Origin: an uncultured Bacilli bacterium
GTDB lineage: Bacteria > Bacillota_I > Bacilli_A > RF39 > UBA660
Length of the DNA: 13,923 nt
Assembly (NCBI GenBank): GCA_948552115.1
Contig: CAOWNX010000009.1
Location: 1-13,923 of the forward strand
Direction: 5' to 3'
Below the pieces are notes generated by a model. It did not search any database. It was given only the letters and a program-made list of their open reading frames with translations, and was not told where the DNA came from. Of the stretch, positions 1-6,627 are shown one piece after another. Each line of letters opens with the position of its first letter. Within the stretch, counting starts at the first letter, position 1. The position numbers were made by a program, and so were the translations under genes.

Positions 1-31
1 CGAATGGAATCAGTAAATTGGAGGTGAAAAC

Positions 32-52
32 ATGAGAATTTTATCTGACTAA
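32..52 (+). CDS. Possible six-codon leader peptide (uORF) of the ABC-F gene
   Basis: The ORF reads Met-Arg-Ile-Leu-Ser-Asp-stop. A strong Shine-Dalgarno GGAGGTG lies at 20-26, five bases before the ATG, and an in-frame TAA at 14-16 shows it is not the tail of a longer ORF. It ends 42 bases before the ABC-F start. Short translated leaders are common upstream of ABC-F and other ribosome-targeted resistance genes, where ribosome stalling controls the downstream gene. Only 31 bases upstream are visible, so the promoter and the full 5' UTR are not. The ATG overlaps a TGA in another frame (33-35), so an upstream gene could also end here. Confidence 0.4.
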   Translation: MRILSD

Positions 53-56
53 GTTC

Positions 57-94
57 GGCATAAACTTTGATTATGCCAAATAAGGAGGCATAAT
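57..94 (+). promoter_or_regulatory. Alternative-hairpin leader over the ABC-F ribosome binding site
   Basis: GGCATAA at 57-63 pairs perfectly with TTATGCC at 71-77 (7 bp, 7-nt loop). The same middle segment, extended to 70-77, pairs perfectly with GGCATAAT at 87-94 (8 bp, 9-nt loop). The second hairpin covers the end of the GGAGG Shine-Dalgarno (84-88) and the bases up to the ABC-F ATG (95). The two structures are mutually exclusive, as in translational attenuators, and lie just after the six-codon uORF. The pairing is seen in the sequence; the regulatory role is inference. By simple geometry a ribosome held at the uORF stop would favour the closed form, so the direction of control is unclear. 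Confidence 0.5.
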
Positions 95-1597
95 ATGTTT
101 GAAGTGAAAAACTTCAGTATTTCTATTCAAGATAGATATTTAATTAAAAATTTAAGTTTTGTATTAAATCGTAATGATAAAATTGCGATTATTGGAGAAG
201 AAGGAAATGGAAAGTCTACTTTATTAAAATCTATTTTAGGGGTTTGCGACTATGCCGAAATCAGTGGTAGTATACATTTTAATGGTAATAAGATAGGTTA
301 TTTAGAGCAATCCATCAACGAGGAAGATTTTAGTAAAAACGTTTTTGATTTTTTATTTCCAAGTGAAAGTGATTATTATAATAATATTAATTTTTTCTAT
401 AAATATCTCGAGCTTTTTCATTTCTATGATGAGATACTTGAGCAAAAGATTCATACTTTATCTGGTGGAGAAAAAGTAAAAATTCGTATCTTAAAATTGT
501 TATTGGGTGATTATGATATTTTATTTTTGGATGAACCTACAAACGATTTAGATATTGAAACTTTGGAATGGCTAGAACAATTTATTAATGGAATGGATAA
601 ACCTATTCTGTATGTTTCCCATGATGAAACTTTGCTATCTCGTACTGCAAATACAATTCTACATTTGGAACAAGTTATGAAAAAAACAGAATGTAGACAT
701 ACGCTATTAAAAATGGATTATGATAGTTATGTCGAACAAAGACTTAGAAAAATTAATAAACAAACTCAAATTGCAAAATCTGAAAGAAGAGAATTTCAGA
801 AGCAACAAGAAAAATTACAAAAAATTATGCAAGCAGTGGAACATCAGCAGAATACAATTTCTAGAAGTGATCCTCATGGGGCAAAAATGTTAAAAAAGAA
901 AATACATTCTTTGAAATCACAAGAAAAAAAGTTAGATGGTTTGAATTTGACAGAAATCCCTGATGTAGAAGAAAACATTTCTTTCTTTTTTGAAAATGTT
1001 GAGATACCAAAATCTAAAAATATAATCCAGTTTCATTTAGAACAATTAAGGGTATCTAATCGTATTTTATCTAAAAACATAATATTAGATGTATTTGGCA
1101 ATACTCATTTGTGTATTACTGGTAAAAATGGTTCTGGGAAATCAACTTTATTAAAATTAATTTATAAGGAATTGAAGGATAGAGCAGATCTTAAGGTTGG
1201 TTATATGCCTCAAACTTATAATGATGTTTTTAAAGATTATGAATATGTGTTAGATTTTTTGGTTCCTAATGGTAGTAAAGAAAAAATCACTAAAGCTAGA
1301 ATGTTTTTAGGTAATATGAAATTTACACGAGAAGAAATGACTGGTAAAATTCAGGATTTGAGTAATGGAACAAAAGCAAAATTATTTCTTATGAAATTTG
1401 TATTAGATCAGTGTAATGTTTTAATTTTGGATGAACCTACTAGAAATGTTAGTCCTTTATCAAATCCAGTTATTCGGAATGTATTACGTAATTTTAAAGG
1501 TACCATCATCAGTGTATCTCATGATAGAAAATATATTCATGAGGTAATTGATCAATTATATGTTTTATTACCAAATGGTTTATGGAAGAAAAAATAG
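95..1597 (+). CDS. ABC-F family ATPase, ribosome-protection type
   Basis: This is a soluble protein with two fused ATP-binding cassettes and no membrane segments, as expected of ABC-F proteins, which bind the ribosomal E site and can dislodge antibiotics. NBD1 has Walker A GEEGNGKST (34-42), signature LSGGE (122-126), Walker B with Glu147 and a switch His176. A charged helical linker follows at about 205-285, the position of the ABC-F interdomain arm. NBD2 has Walker A GKNGSGKST (343-351), a degenerate signature LSNGTK (422-427), Walker B with Glu447 and His476. Its D-loop reads DEPTRNVSPLSNP in place of the usual DEPTNHLD, a form I associate from memory with one Bacillota ABC-F subgroup. The start has GGAGG at 84-88. 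Drug specificity (for example lincosamide, streptogramin A or pleuromutilin) cannot be assigned from sequence alone. Confidence 0.9.
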   Translation: MFEVKNFSISIQDRYLIKNLSFVLNRNDKIAIIGEEGNGKSTLLKSILGVCDYAEISGSIHFNGNKIGYLEQSINEEDFSKNVFDFLFPSESDYYNNINFFYKYLELFHFYDEILEQKIHTLSGGEKVKIRILKLLLGDYDILFLDEPTNDLDIETLEWLEQFINGMDKPILYVSHDETLLSRTANTILHLEQVMKKTECRHTLLKMDYDSYVEQRLRKINKQTQIAKSERREFQKQQEKLQKIMQAVEHQQNTISRSDPHGAKMLKKKIHSLKSQEKKLDGLNLTEIPDVEENISFFFENVEIPKSKNIIQFHLEQLRVSNRILSKNIILDVFGNTHLCITGKNGSGKSTLLKLIYKELKDRADLKVGYMPQTYNDVFKDYEYVLDFLVPNGSKEKITKARMFLGNMKFTREEMTGKIQDLSNGTKAKLFLMKFVLDQCNVLILDEPTRNVSPLSNPVIRNVLRNFKGTIISVSHDRKYIHEVIDQLYVLLPNGLWKKK

Positions 1598-1602
1598 TGT
1601 TT

Positions 1603-1629
1603 CACAAACGAAACCTTTGTTGTTTTTTT
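1603..1629 (+). terminator. Weak possible intrinsic terminator after the ABC-F gene
   Basis: ACAAA at 1604-1608 can pair with TTTGT at 1616-1620 around a 7-nt loop, or a slightly longer stem from 1603 to 1622 forms with one bulge. A run of seven T follows at 1623-1629. The stem is short and AT-rich, so termination may be leaky. Confidence 0.35.
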
Positions 1630-1664
1630 CTTCTCTTTTTTTATGATTTTTTTAGGTGATTGAT

Positions 1665-2440
1665 ATGAACTATGAAAAAATTGGTACTTTTATTGGTAAA
1701 CGGAGAAAAGCATTGCATATGACTCAAAAATATTTGGCAGAACAGCTTCATTTAACGGATCGGGCCATTTCTCGTTGGGAACGTGGTGTTGGTTGTCCAG
1801 ATATTTCAATATTAGAACCTTCGCTGATTTATTACAGGTTTCTGTTTTGGAATTATTACATGGAGAAACAATTACTTGTGAAAACCATGCCGTTGTTACT
1901 CTTTTGTCAAAAGAAAGAAAAAGATTAAAATTGTGGAGAAATATGGTTCTTCTTGGAATTAATATTCTAGGAGTCATATTTTGTATTTGTTTTCTTTTGC
2001 TTTATTGGATTCCACAGAAAACAGTTATTCATCCAGATTATCAACTTATTTCTATTGTGAGTCCTAGTATGGAACCAGAAATTCATATGTCCGATAAAAT
2101 ATTAGTTCAAAAAGTAGATTTTTCATCTATTCAAGTAGGAGATATCATTTCTTATTTTACAGAGGAATACCCCAACTTTCCTATTACACATCGAGTGGTG
2201 AATAAATACATATATGACGATGGAAAAATAAAATTTAAAACAAAAGGAGATACAAATTATTTGGAAGATTCTTATTTTGTTTTTGAAGAGCAATTCATTG
2301 GAATTTTGAGGCATCGCTATGCTTATCTTGGTTCTATTATTCCAAATTAACCAGTTTCTTTGACTCTTGCTTTATTGTTTCTTTGTGGAATGATTAGTAC
2401 CATTTTATTTGATTATCTTTTTTTCAAAAAATGTAGATAA
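1665..2440 (+). pseudogene. Decayed XRE regulator - SipW-like signal peptidase fusion
   Basis: Three same-strand pieces make one protein. Piece 1 starts at ATG 1665 (AGGTG at 1654-1658; a GTG at 1656 is a less likely start) and encodes an XRE helix-turn-helix ending CPDISILEP. The frame then slips by one base at 1820-1821; a missing T in CCTT(T)CGCT restores ADLLQVSVLELLHGE, the usual end of such domains. Piece 2 has a transmembrane helix (coded about 1930-2010) and an S26 signal-peptidase domain: SPSMEP with the nucleophile Ser, VGDIISY, and ITHRVV with His where bacterial type I enzymes use Lys, as in SipW/ER-type peptidases. A TAA at 2348-2350 interrupts it, but the same frame continues with a second hydrophobic helix to TAA 2438-2440, as expected for the C-terminal anchor of SipW-like enzymes. 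The frameshift plus the nonsense codon indicate decay, although an HTH fragment (1665-1928) could still be made. Confidence 0.75.
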
Positions 2441-2484
2441 TGCATCTCAATTATCAAATGTGAATAAGTAATAAGTTATCCACA

Positions 2485-2521
2485 AATGACAAATTTCTTA
2501 GAAATCTGTCATTCTTTTTTT
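2485..2521 (+). terminator. Intrinsic terminator upstream of clpP
   Basis: AATGACA (2485-2491) pairs perfectly with TGTCATT (2507-2513). An inner ATTTC/GAAAT stem extends it past one mismatch, with a TTA loop. Seven T follow at 2515-2521. It closes the unit holding the XRE-peptidase pseudogene and separates it from clpP. Confidence 0.85.
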
Positions 2522-2565
2522 GTATAAATGTAATGTATTTTTATAAGCTAGTAATAGGTGATAAC

Positions 2566-3135
2566 ATGAATATTGTTCCAACAGTTTTAGAAAAGAATAG
2601 TAATCGAGAATATGCTTATGATTTATATTCTAGAATGCTTAAAGATCGAATTGTGTTTTTGACTGGTGAAATTGATGATATGTCTGCTAATTTAGTGGTT
2701 TCTGAGCTTCTTTACTTAGATTCTTTAAATCACGAAGAAATTTGTTTATATATTAATAGCCCTGGTGGGAGTGTGACCGCTGGATTTGCAATTTATGATA
2801 CGATGAATTTTATTCAAAGTAATGTACGTACTGTAGTTATAGGAATTGCTGCAAGTATGGCTGCTTTTTTACTTACTTGTGGTGAAAAAGGTTTGCGAAG
2901 TGCTCTTCCCAATTCCGAAGTTATGATTCATCAACCTCTTGGAGGTGTGAATGGTCAAGCGACTGATATGAAAATTGCTTGTGAACGTATCTTAAAAATG
3001 AAAGATAAGCTCAATCACATCTTATCAGAGCAAACTGGACAAGATATTAAAAAAATTGAAAAAGATACGGATCGCGATTATTTTATGAGTGCAGAGGAAG
3101 CAAAAAAATACGGCTTAATCGATTGTATTCTATAA
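2566..3135 (+). CDS. clpP: ATP-dependent Clp protease proteolytic subunit
   Basis: This is the serine peptidase that forms the 14-subunit chamber fed by ClpC, ClpX or ClpE unfoldases in the cytoplasm. Of 189 residues, the catalytic triad sits at Ser97 (AASMAAF), His122 (MIHQP) and Asp171 (DTDRDYFM), the same spacing as in the family. The SPGGSVTAG loop and the closing EEAKKYGLID are also present. The start is placed at ATG 2566, not at an upstream ATG at 2533, because AGGTGAT lies at 2556-2562 and the protein then begins MNIVPTVLE like other ClpPs. The residue after SerMet is Ala where Gly is usual. The gene stands alone, between a terminator and a convergent unit. I found no CtsR-type heptad repeat upstream. 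Confidence 0.97.
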   Translation: MNIVPTVLEKNSNREYAYDLYSRMLKDRIVFLTGEIDDMSANLVVSELLYLDSLNHEEICLYINSPGGSVTAGFAIYDTMNFIQSNVRTVVIGIAASMAAFLLTCGEKGLRSALPNSEVMIHQPLGGVNGQATDMKIACERILKMKDKLNHILSEQTGQDIKKIEKDTDRDYFMSAEEAKKYGLIDCIL

Positions 3136-3157
3136 GTCGTTTTCTTTTGCTTTTTTT
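3099..3157. terminator. Terminator hairpin shared by two convergent genes, inside their coding ends
   Basis: The segment 3099-3117 pairs with 3133-3151 over 19 positions: 16 Watson-Crick pairs, one G-U and two mismatches, with a 15-nt loop. Seven T follow at 3151-3157 on the plus strand, giving an intrinsic terminator for clpP. On the minus strand the far arm carries its own run of seven T (complement of 3102-3108). The left arm is made of the last clpP codons, and the right arm includes the last codons of the minus-strand gene. The minus-strand stop (3130-3132) is in the loop and the clpP stop (3133-3135) opens the right arm. Confidence 0.7.
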
Positions 3158-3789
3158 CTGGCTATTATTAAGGGAGATGAGATTTGTCTCGAGAAATTTG
3201 TAAAGACTAAATTACTTTCTAATTCTGAATGATTTTTTTGCAACTCTCTTTTTAATTGAATTAAATACTTAAAATGGTCTTCTGTTGTTTCTCCTTTTTG
3301 AAGATAACTTTGGATTACAAATTCCATATTTTGGTCCATTGCAAAGTGGATGGCTTCTTCTAATTTTTCTCGTATTAGAAAGGATATTAAAACATCCATT
3401 TTTTTATTTTTAATGGCTTCTTTTTTTGCTGTAAGAATAATTTTTTTGTAAGATATTGGAAGAGTGTGATGTCCATAAGCTATGATATTTTTTTCTAATT
3501 CTATTGTTTTTGAGCATGCAATTGAAAGCCCTGGAATGTATCCACTTTCATATTCTATTATTCTTTTTTTATTCACATTTGATATAACTTGTTGCAAGTA
3601 AGAGGCAAACTCTATATGAGGATTTATGGATTGATCAATGGCTTCTAGTAATGTCAAAATTTCAAATTTTGTTTTATCAATTTCGTTGGATGCGAGAATT
3701 TTCTTTAATGTCTCATTTTGAAACAAATTTGAATATTTTTTTAATAGTATTTTAATTTTTAATTGATTTTCATAATTTACTCGATACAT
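3130..3789 (-). CDS. Conserved-context hypothetical protein, 219 aa
   Basis: I do not recognise this protein. It is Lys/Glu/Ile-rich, has no signal peptide, membrane helix or evident catalytic motif, and looks mostly helical and cytoplasmic. A moderately distinctive central stretch (about 78-110) contains YESGYIPGLSIACSKTIELE. The start ATG is preceded by AGGAA with six bases between. It begins 13 bases after the stop of the CYTH gene, so it is probably the last gene of the whiA unit and translated from the same message. Its stop codon overlaps the end of clpP, which reads the other way. Codon use looks like its neighbours. Confidence 0.8.
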   Translation of the reverse strand: MYRVNYENQLKIKILLKKYSNLFQNETLKKILASNEIDKTKFEILTLLEAIDQSINPHIEFASYLQQVISNVNKKRIIEYESGYIPGLSIACSKTIELEKNIIAYGHHTLPISYKKIILTAKKEAIKNKKMDVLISFLIREKLEEAIHFAMDQNMEFVIQSYLQKGETTEDHFKYLIQLKRELQKNHSELESNLVFTNFSRQISSPLIIARKKAKENDL

Positions 3790-3802
3790 AATGATTTCCT
3801 AT

Positions 3803-4363
3803 TTATTTTATTGAATGTTTTAACTTATAAAGGGCATTGGCATACCCAGTTTTATCACGTTGTTCTATATCTAAACCAAGTTTTTTTATTGTATCTTTTA
3901 ATAATTTATTCGAAGTACTAATTTCTGTATTGGGATTGATGATTTCTAATTCGATAAAATAACCCAAGTCTTCTACTTCATCCAATGATATTTCTATGGT
4001 ATCTTGGTAAATATAGCTCATTCTTTTTTTATTTAACGTAATTACTTCATGGATATTTAAGCATGCCAGTAATTTTTTCATTTCTTCTAAGTTTTCAAAT
4101 GTCGTTTCATGTTCGATTAGATGGATATCTTCTTCTTTATTACCAAAAATTATTTTTTTGTAGCTTAAAATATATTTTTCATTTTGAATGCGAATTCGTA
4201 AGCACTCATCATTTTCTTCTTTTCCAAAAAAATTAGGATTTACAGGTGAAAAGTAGATATCATGTTGTTCTTTTTCTTTTTTCTTTGTTCCTTCTTTTTC
4301 AAGTCTTAATTTTGTTTTTTCAAAAATTTCTTTTGTCGTTTTTAGTTTTATTTCAATTTCCAT
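3803..4363 (-). CDS. CYTH domain protein (triphosphate tunnel metalloenzyme)
   Basis: The protein starts with the family hallmark ExExK (Glu2, Glu4, Lys6). It then shows the alternating charged strands of an eight-stranded tunnel: DIYFSP (about 35-40), CLRIRI (about 54-59), YILSYKK (about 63-69), RMSYIYQDTIEISLDEVEDLGYFIELEI (acidic metal-binding strands, about 113-140) and the C-terminal DKTGYANAL. CYTH enzymes bind triphosphates with divalent metal; family members include thiamine triphosphatases, inorganic triphosphatases and class IV adenylate cyclases. At 186 aa it is close to the stand-alone Bacillota members (YjbK type). The substrate cannot be told from sequence. The start has AAAGGAA eight bases upstream. 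It lies 38 bases after the whiA stop and 13 before the next gene, so the three are likely co-transcribed. Confidence 0.9.
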   Translation of the reverse strand: MEIEIKLKTTKEIFEKTKLRLEKEGTKKKEKEQHDIYFSPVNPNFFGKEENDECLRIRIQNEKYILSYKKIIFGNKEEDIHLIEHETTFENLEEMKKLLACLNIHEVITLNKKRMSYIYQDTIEISLDEVEDLGYFIELEIINPNTEISTSNKLLKDTIKKLGLDIEQRDKTGYANALYKLKHSIK

Positions 4364-4401
4364 TTTTTAAATTCCTTTCTTTTTTGTTATTAATAGATTT
4401 T

Positions 4402-5328
4402 TTATTTTTTTGTTTGATTTGTTTCCATTAATTTTCGCATTTTTATCATGTGATGATTAATACCTGATTTTCCAATTTTATAACCAGTTTCCATGGTGAT
4501 GATTTCTGCTAATTCTAAGTAAGAGGATTCAGGATATTTTTCTCGATAGGTTAAAACAATTTGAGTTTTTTCATCTAATAATTCTACTAAATCTTTTTCT
4601 TTTAAGTATTGTATTATTTGTAATTGTTTCATACCCGTTTCGGTTGTTTTTTCTTGATTAGCAATTTCACAATTATTTAAACGATTTACCATGTTTTTAT
4701 GGTCTCGATAAATTCGGATATCTTCAAAGTAAAATAATGCATTTGTTGCTTCAAAGGCACGAATTAGGTCACTAATCATTTCAGCACTTTTTAGGTAGAC
4801 CATATAACGATTTGCTCGTTTTAATACTTTGGCTTCTAAATTTATATAGCTTAGTATTTTTTGTATGAACAGGGCATCTTTTTTGGTAATGAGTACGAAT
4901 TCTACATGGTATCCACTAGTACTTGGGTCATTAATGGAACCAGTTACTAAAAAGGATCCCTTTAGGTACGCAATTTTTTCTTCAAAGGTTTCTAAATATT
5001 CTTCTTTCATATCTATTTTTTTTCCGTTTTCATAAATATTTAAGGATTCTAATATTTCCGTAATTTTTTCTTTGACTTCTAAAATATAGATTTGTTTGAT
5101 ACGAAATCGTTTTTGATTTCTAACGATAATGTTGATGTTAATATTAAATAATTCTTTTAAATTTTTAAATAATCTTCTAGCTACAGAAGCATTTTCAAAG
5201 ACTAAGCTAATGCATTCTTTGGTAATTTTTGCATCATACCGGATCATAGCGGAAAGCTCGCTACGCATTTCGATACGACTGATACTATTTTTGGTTATTT
5301 CTTCTTTCATGGTTGTAGAAAAAGTCAT
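4402..5328 (-). CDS. whiA: DNA-binding protein WhiA
   Basis: WhiA pairs a LAGLIDADG homing-endonuclease-like fold without nuclease activity with a C-terminal helix-turn-helix. In Bacillota it affects division and chromosome segregation; in Actinobacteria it is a sporulation regulator. Recognisable parts are the N-terminal FSTTMKEEI, the central FLVTGSINDPSTSGYHVEF (about 130-148), NRLNNCEIANQEKT (about 219-232) and the terminal GKSGINHHMIKMRKL. I chose ATG 5328 (308 aa). The in-frame ATG at 5340 would sit right at the predicted transcription start and has no Shine-Dalgarno, while GGTGAT lies five bases before 5328 and the product then starts MTFS like relatives. It heads the whiA-CYTH-219-aa unit. 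The glmR/rapZ genes that often precede whiA are absent. Confidence 0.93.
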   Translation of the reverse strand: MTFSTTMKEEITKNSISRIEMRSELSAMIRYDAKITKECISLVFENASVARRLFKNLKELFNININIIVRNQKRFRIKQIYILEVKEKITEILESLNIYENGKKIDMKEEYLETFEEKIAYLKGSFLVTGSINDPSTSGYHVEFVLITKKDALFIQKILSYINLEAKVLKRANRYMVYLKSAEMISDLIRAFEATNALFYFEDIRIYRDHKNMVNRLNNCEIANQEKTTETGMKQLQIIQYLKEKDLVELLDEKTQIVLTYREKYPESSYLELAEIITMETGYKIGKSGINHHMIKMRKLMETNQTKK

Positions 5329-5344
5329 AGGTATCACCATGTTT

Positions 5345-5353
5345 ATTATAGCA
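5345..5353 (-). promoter_or_regulatory. Extended -10 promoter of whiA
   Basis: On the minus strand the sequence is TGCTATAAT, a perfect extended -10. Transcription would start at about 5338-5340, giving a leader of roughly 10-12 bases with GGTGAT before ATG 5328. No good -35 is visible, since that zone is the T-run of the preceding terminator. Confidence 0.6.
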
Positions 5354-5360
5354 AAAAGTT

Positions 5361-5387
5361 AAAAAAAAAACGAGGCATTCGTTTTTT
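5361..5387 (-). terminator. Terminator of the ftsE-ftsX-M23 operon
   Basis: On the minus strand, 5387-5379 pairs with 5373-5365 (9 bp, mostly A-T plus the CGA/TCG core) around the 5-nt loop ATGCC, followed by a run of T through 5361. The stem starts inside the M23 stop codon (5386-5388). Confidence 0.75.
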
Positions 5388-6627
5388 ATCCGTAGTAATC
5401 GGTTCTAGAGTAGAAGCGGTATCCTTGTCTATTTTGAAATCCTGGTGGGGTAATAACTTGATTTTTTGGGATGCTTGAGTTGTACCAACCATTGGCTACT
5501 CCAAAGTGAAGATGTGCTCCTGTGGTGCAACTATCATATCCGCCATGAGAGGTTGAAGTAGAATATCCTCCAACAGTTCCAATAATGGTATTTTGATTTA
5601 CTACTTGTCCAACACTTACATTAACGGTTAGTAAGTGATAGTAATACGTTGTATATTGTTTTCCTCCAACATTTACTTTGATGTATAACATATTTCCACC
5701 ACAACGATAACGTGATATGAAACCTCCAACAATTCCTGCAGCAGCCGCATAGACAGGTGTTCCTTCTTTGTTTCCTCCAATATCTAAGGCATTATGAAAT
5801 TCATATACTTGTCCAGTAATTGGACTGGTACGATATCCCCAAGTACTTGTGATATAACCTTGGTTTAATGGTTTTAGCCAACCAGCATTATATGCTGTAT
5901 TGTAACAATCGTCTAATCTTGCATTTCTTCCAAGACCTCTTGTATTGGGATTATTTTCACAAACTTGTTTGGCCGCATTATAACTCGATTGGGCTTGGCT
6001 TATTTTTTCGACGATTCCCACTTCATATTGATCATAGGTACTTAAATTTAAGTTTAGTGTCGCAATGGATTGTTTGTAGTTATCAATTTTGACTTCTAAA
6101 TCTTTTTGTTTTTGAATTAATTCTTCTTTCAGTTTTTTGTTTTCTTCAATTAGTTGCTCAAGTTCTTCCATGATTTTTTGATTCGAATCTGTAATTTGTT
6201 CGACAGCTGATATTCTCATAATCATATCAGTAATACTCGATGCTCCTGAAATATATTGGATATAAGCATTTTTTCCTTTCATTTGCTGTAAAAATACCAA
6301 TAATTTTTCAGTTTTTTCTTTCATTTCGGCAATTTTTTGATTGGATTCTTCAATTTTTATTTCTGCTGCTTGAATTTCCTCTTCCGCTTTTTTCATTTCA
6401 CTTTGAGCGTTTGCAATTGCTTTTCTTTTGGCTTCAATTTCTGCTTCAGTCTGTTGTTGCTTAGCATCATTTTCTTGTTTCTGTTTTTTTAGGGCGTTTA
6501 GTTCATCCTCTAAGGCCCCTAATGTATCTGTTGCTGCATGTGTTTGAAGCGGTAGAAGAACATAGCTTCCTATGACTAGTAATAAAAGAAAGCTATGAAT
6601 TATATTTTTTAAATGCTTCTTCATCAT
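5386..6627 (-). CDS. Secreted coiled-coil M23 peptidase, FtsEX partner (EnvC/PcsB-like)
   Basis: A signal peptide (Lys-rich start, hydrophobic 9-24, likely cut after the THA/A around 29-32) precedes a long Glu/Lys/Gln coiled coil (about 34-115 and 145-215). A linker follows, then a LytM/M23 domain from about 255. Zinc ligands are intact: His278 and Asp282 in HNALD, and His374 of HLH, with His331 and His372 as catalytic histidines. It should therefore be an active peptidoglycan endopeptidase, unlike the degenerate LytM domain of E. coli EnvC. The architecture matches FtsEX-controlled hydrolases (EnvC, PcsB, CwlO), in which the coiled coil docks onto FtsX outside the cell. The start ATG overlaps the ftsX stop (ATGA), suggesting coupled translation. 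The exported part has four cysteines (223, 241, 309, 367), unusual for a Bacillota wall enzyme. Confidence 0.92.
   Translation of the reverse strand: MMKKHLKNIIHSFLLLLVIGSYVLLPLQTHAATDTLGALEDELNALKKQKQENDAKQQQTEAEIEAKRKAIANAQSEMKKAEEEIQAAEIKIEESNQKIAEMKEKTEKLLVFLQQMKGKNAYIQYISGASSITDMIMRISAVEQITDSNQKIMEELEQLIEENKKLKEELIQKQKDLEVKIDNYKQSIATLNLNLSTYDQYEVGIVEKISQAQSSYNAAKQVCENNPNTRGLGRNARLDDCYNTAYNAGWLKPLNQGYITSTWGYRTSPITGQVYEFHNALDIGGNKEGTPVYAAAAGIVGGFISRYRCGGNMLYIKVNVGGKQYTTYYYHLLTVNVSVGQVVNQNTIIGTVGGYSTSTSHGGYDSCTTGAHLHFGVANGWYNSSIPKNQVITPPGFQNRQGYRFYSRTDYYG

Noticed and set aside
525..1441. Near-identical repeat TTTTGGATGAACCTAC in two places
   Set aside because: Both copies encode the Walker B motif (LDEPT) of the two ABC cassettes. 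The repeat reflects protein conservation, not a DNA element.
1815..1830. Programmed frameshift in the XRE-peptidase gene
   Set aside because: The site CCTTCG is not a slippery heptamer, there is no clear stimulatory structure, and a separate nonsense codon breaks the gene downstream.
1690..1977. Antisense ORFs opposite the regulator, the M23 gene, ftsX and others
   Set aside because: They lack family resemblance and ribosome sites and lie opposite well-supported coding frames.
1775..2350. Stand-alone signal peptidase gene starting at ATG 1775
   Set aside because: The ATG lies in a wrong frame inside the helix-turn-helix coding part, and the first residues translated from it do not resemble any start. 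The true protein continues from the XRE segment.
2476..2484. Perfect DnaA box TTATCCACA
   Set aside because: It is a single site with no second consensus copy, AT-rich unwinding repeat or dnaA/dnaN nearby. TTATCCACC at 9151-9159 is explained as the reverse complement of the yitT-family ribosome binding site. Chance is the simpler reading.
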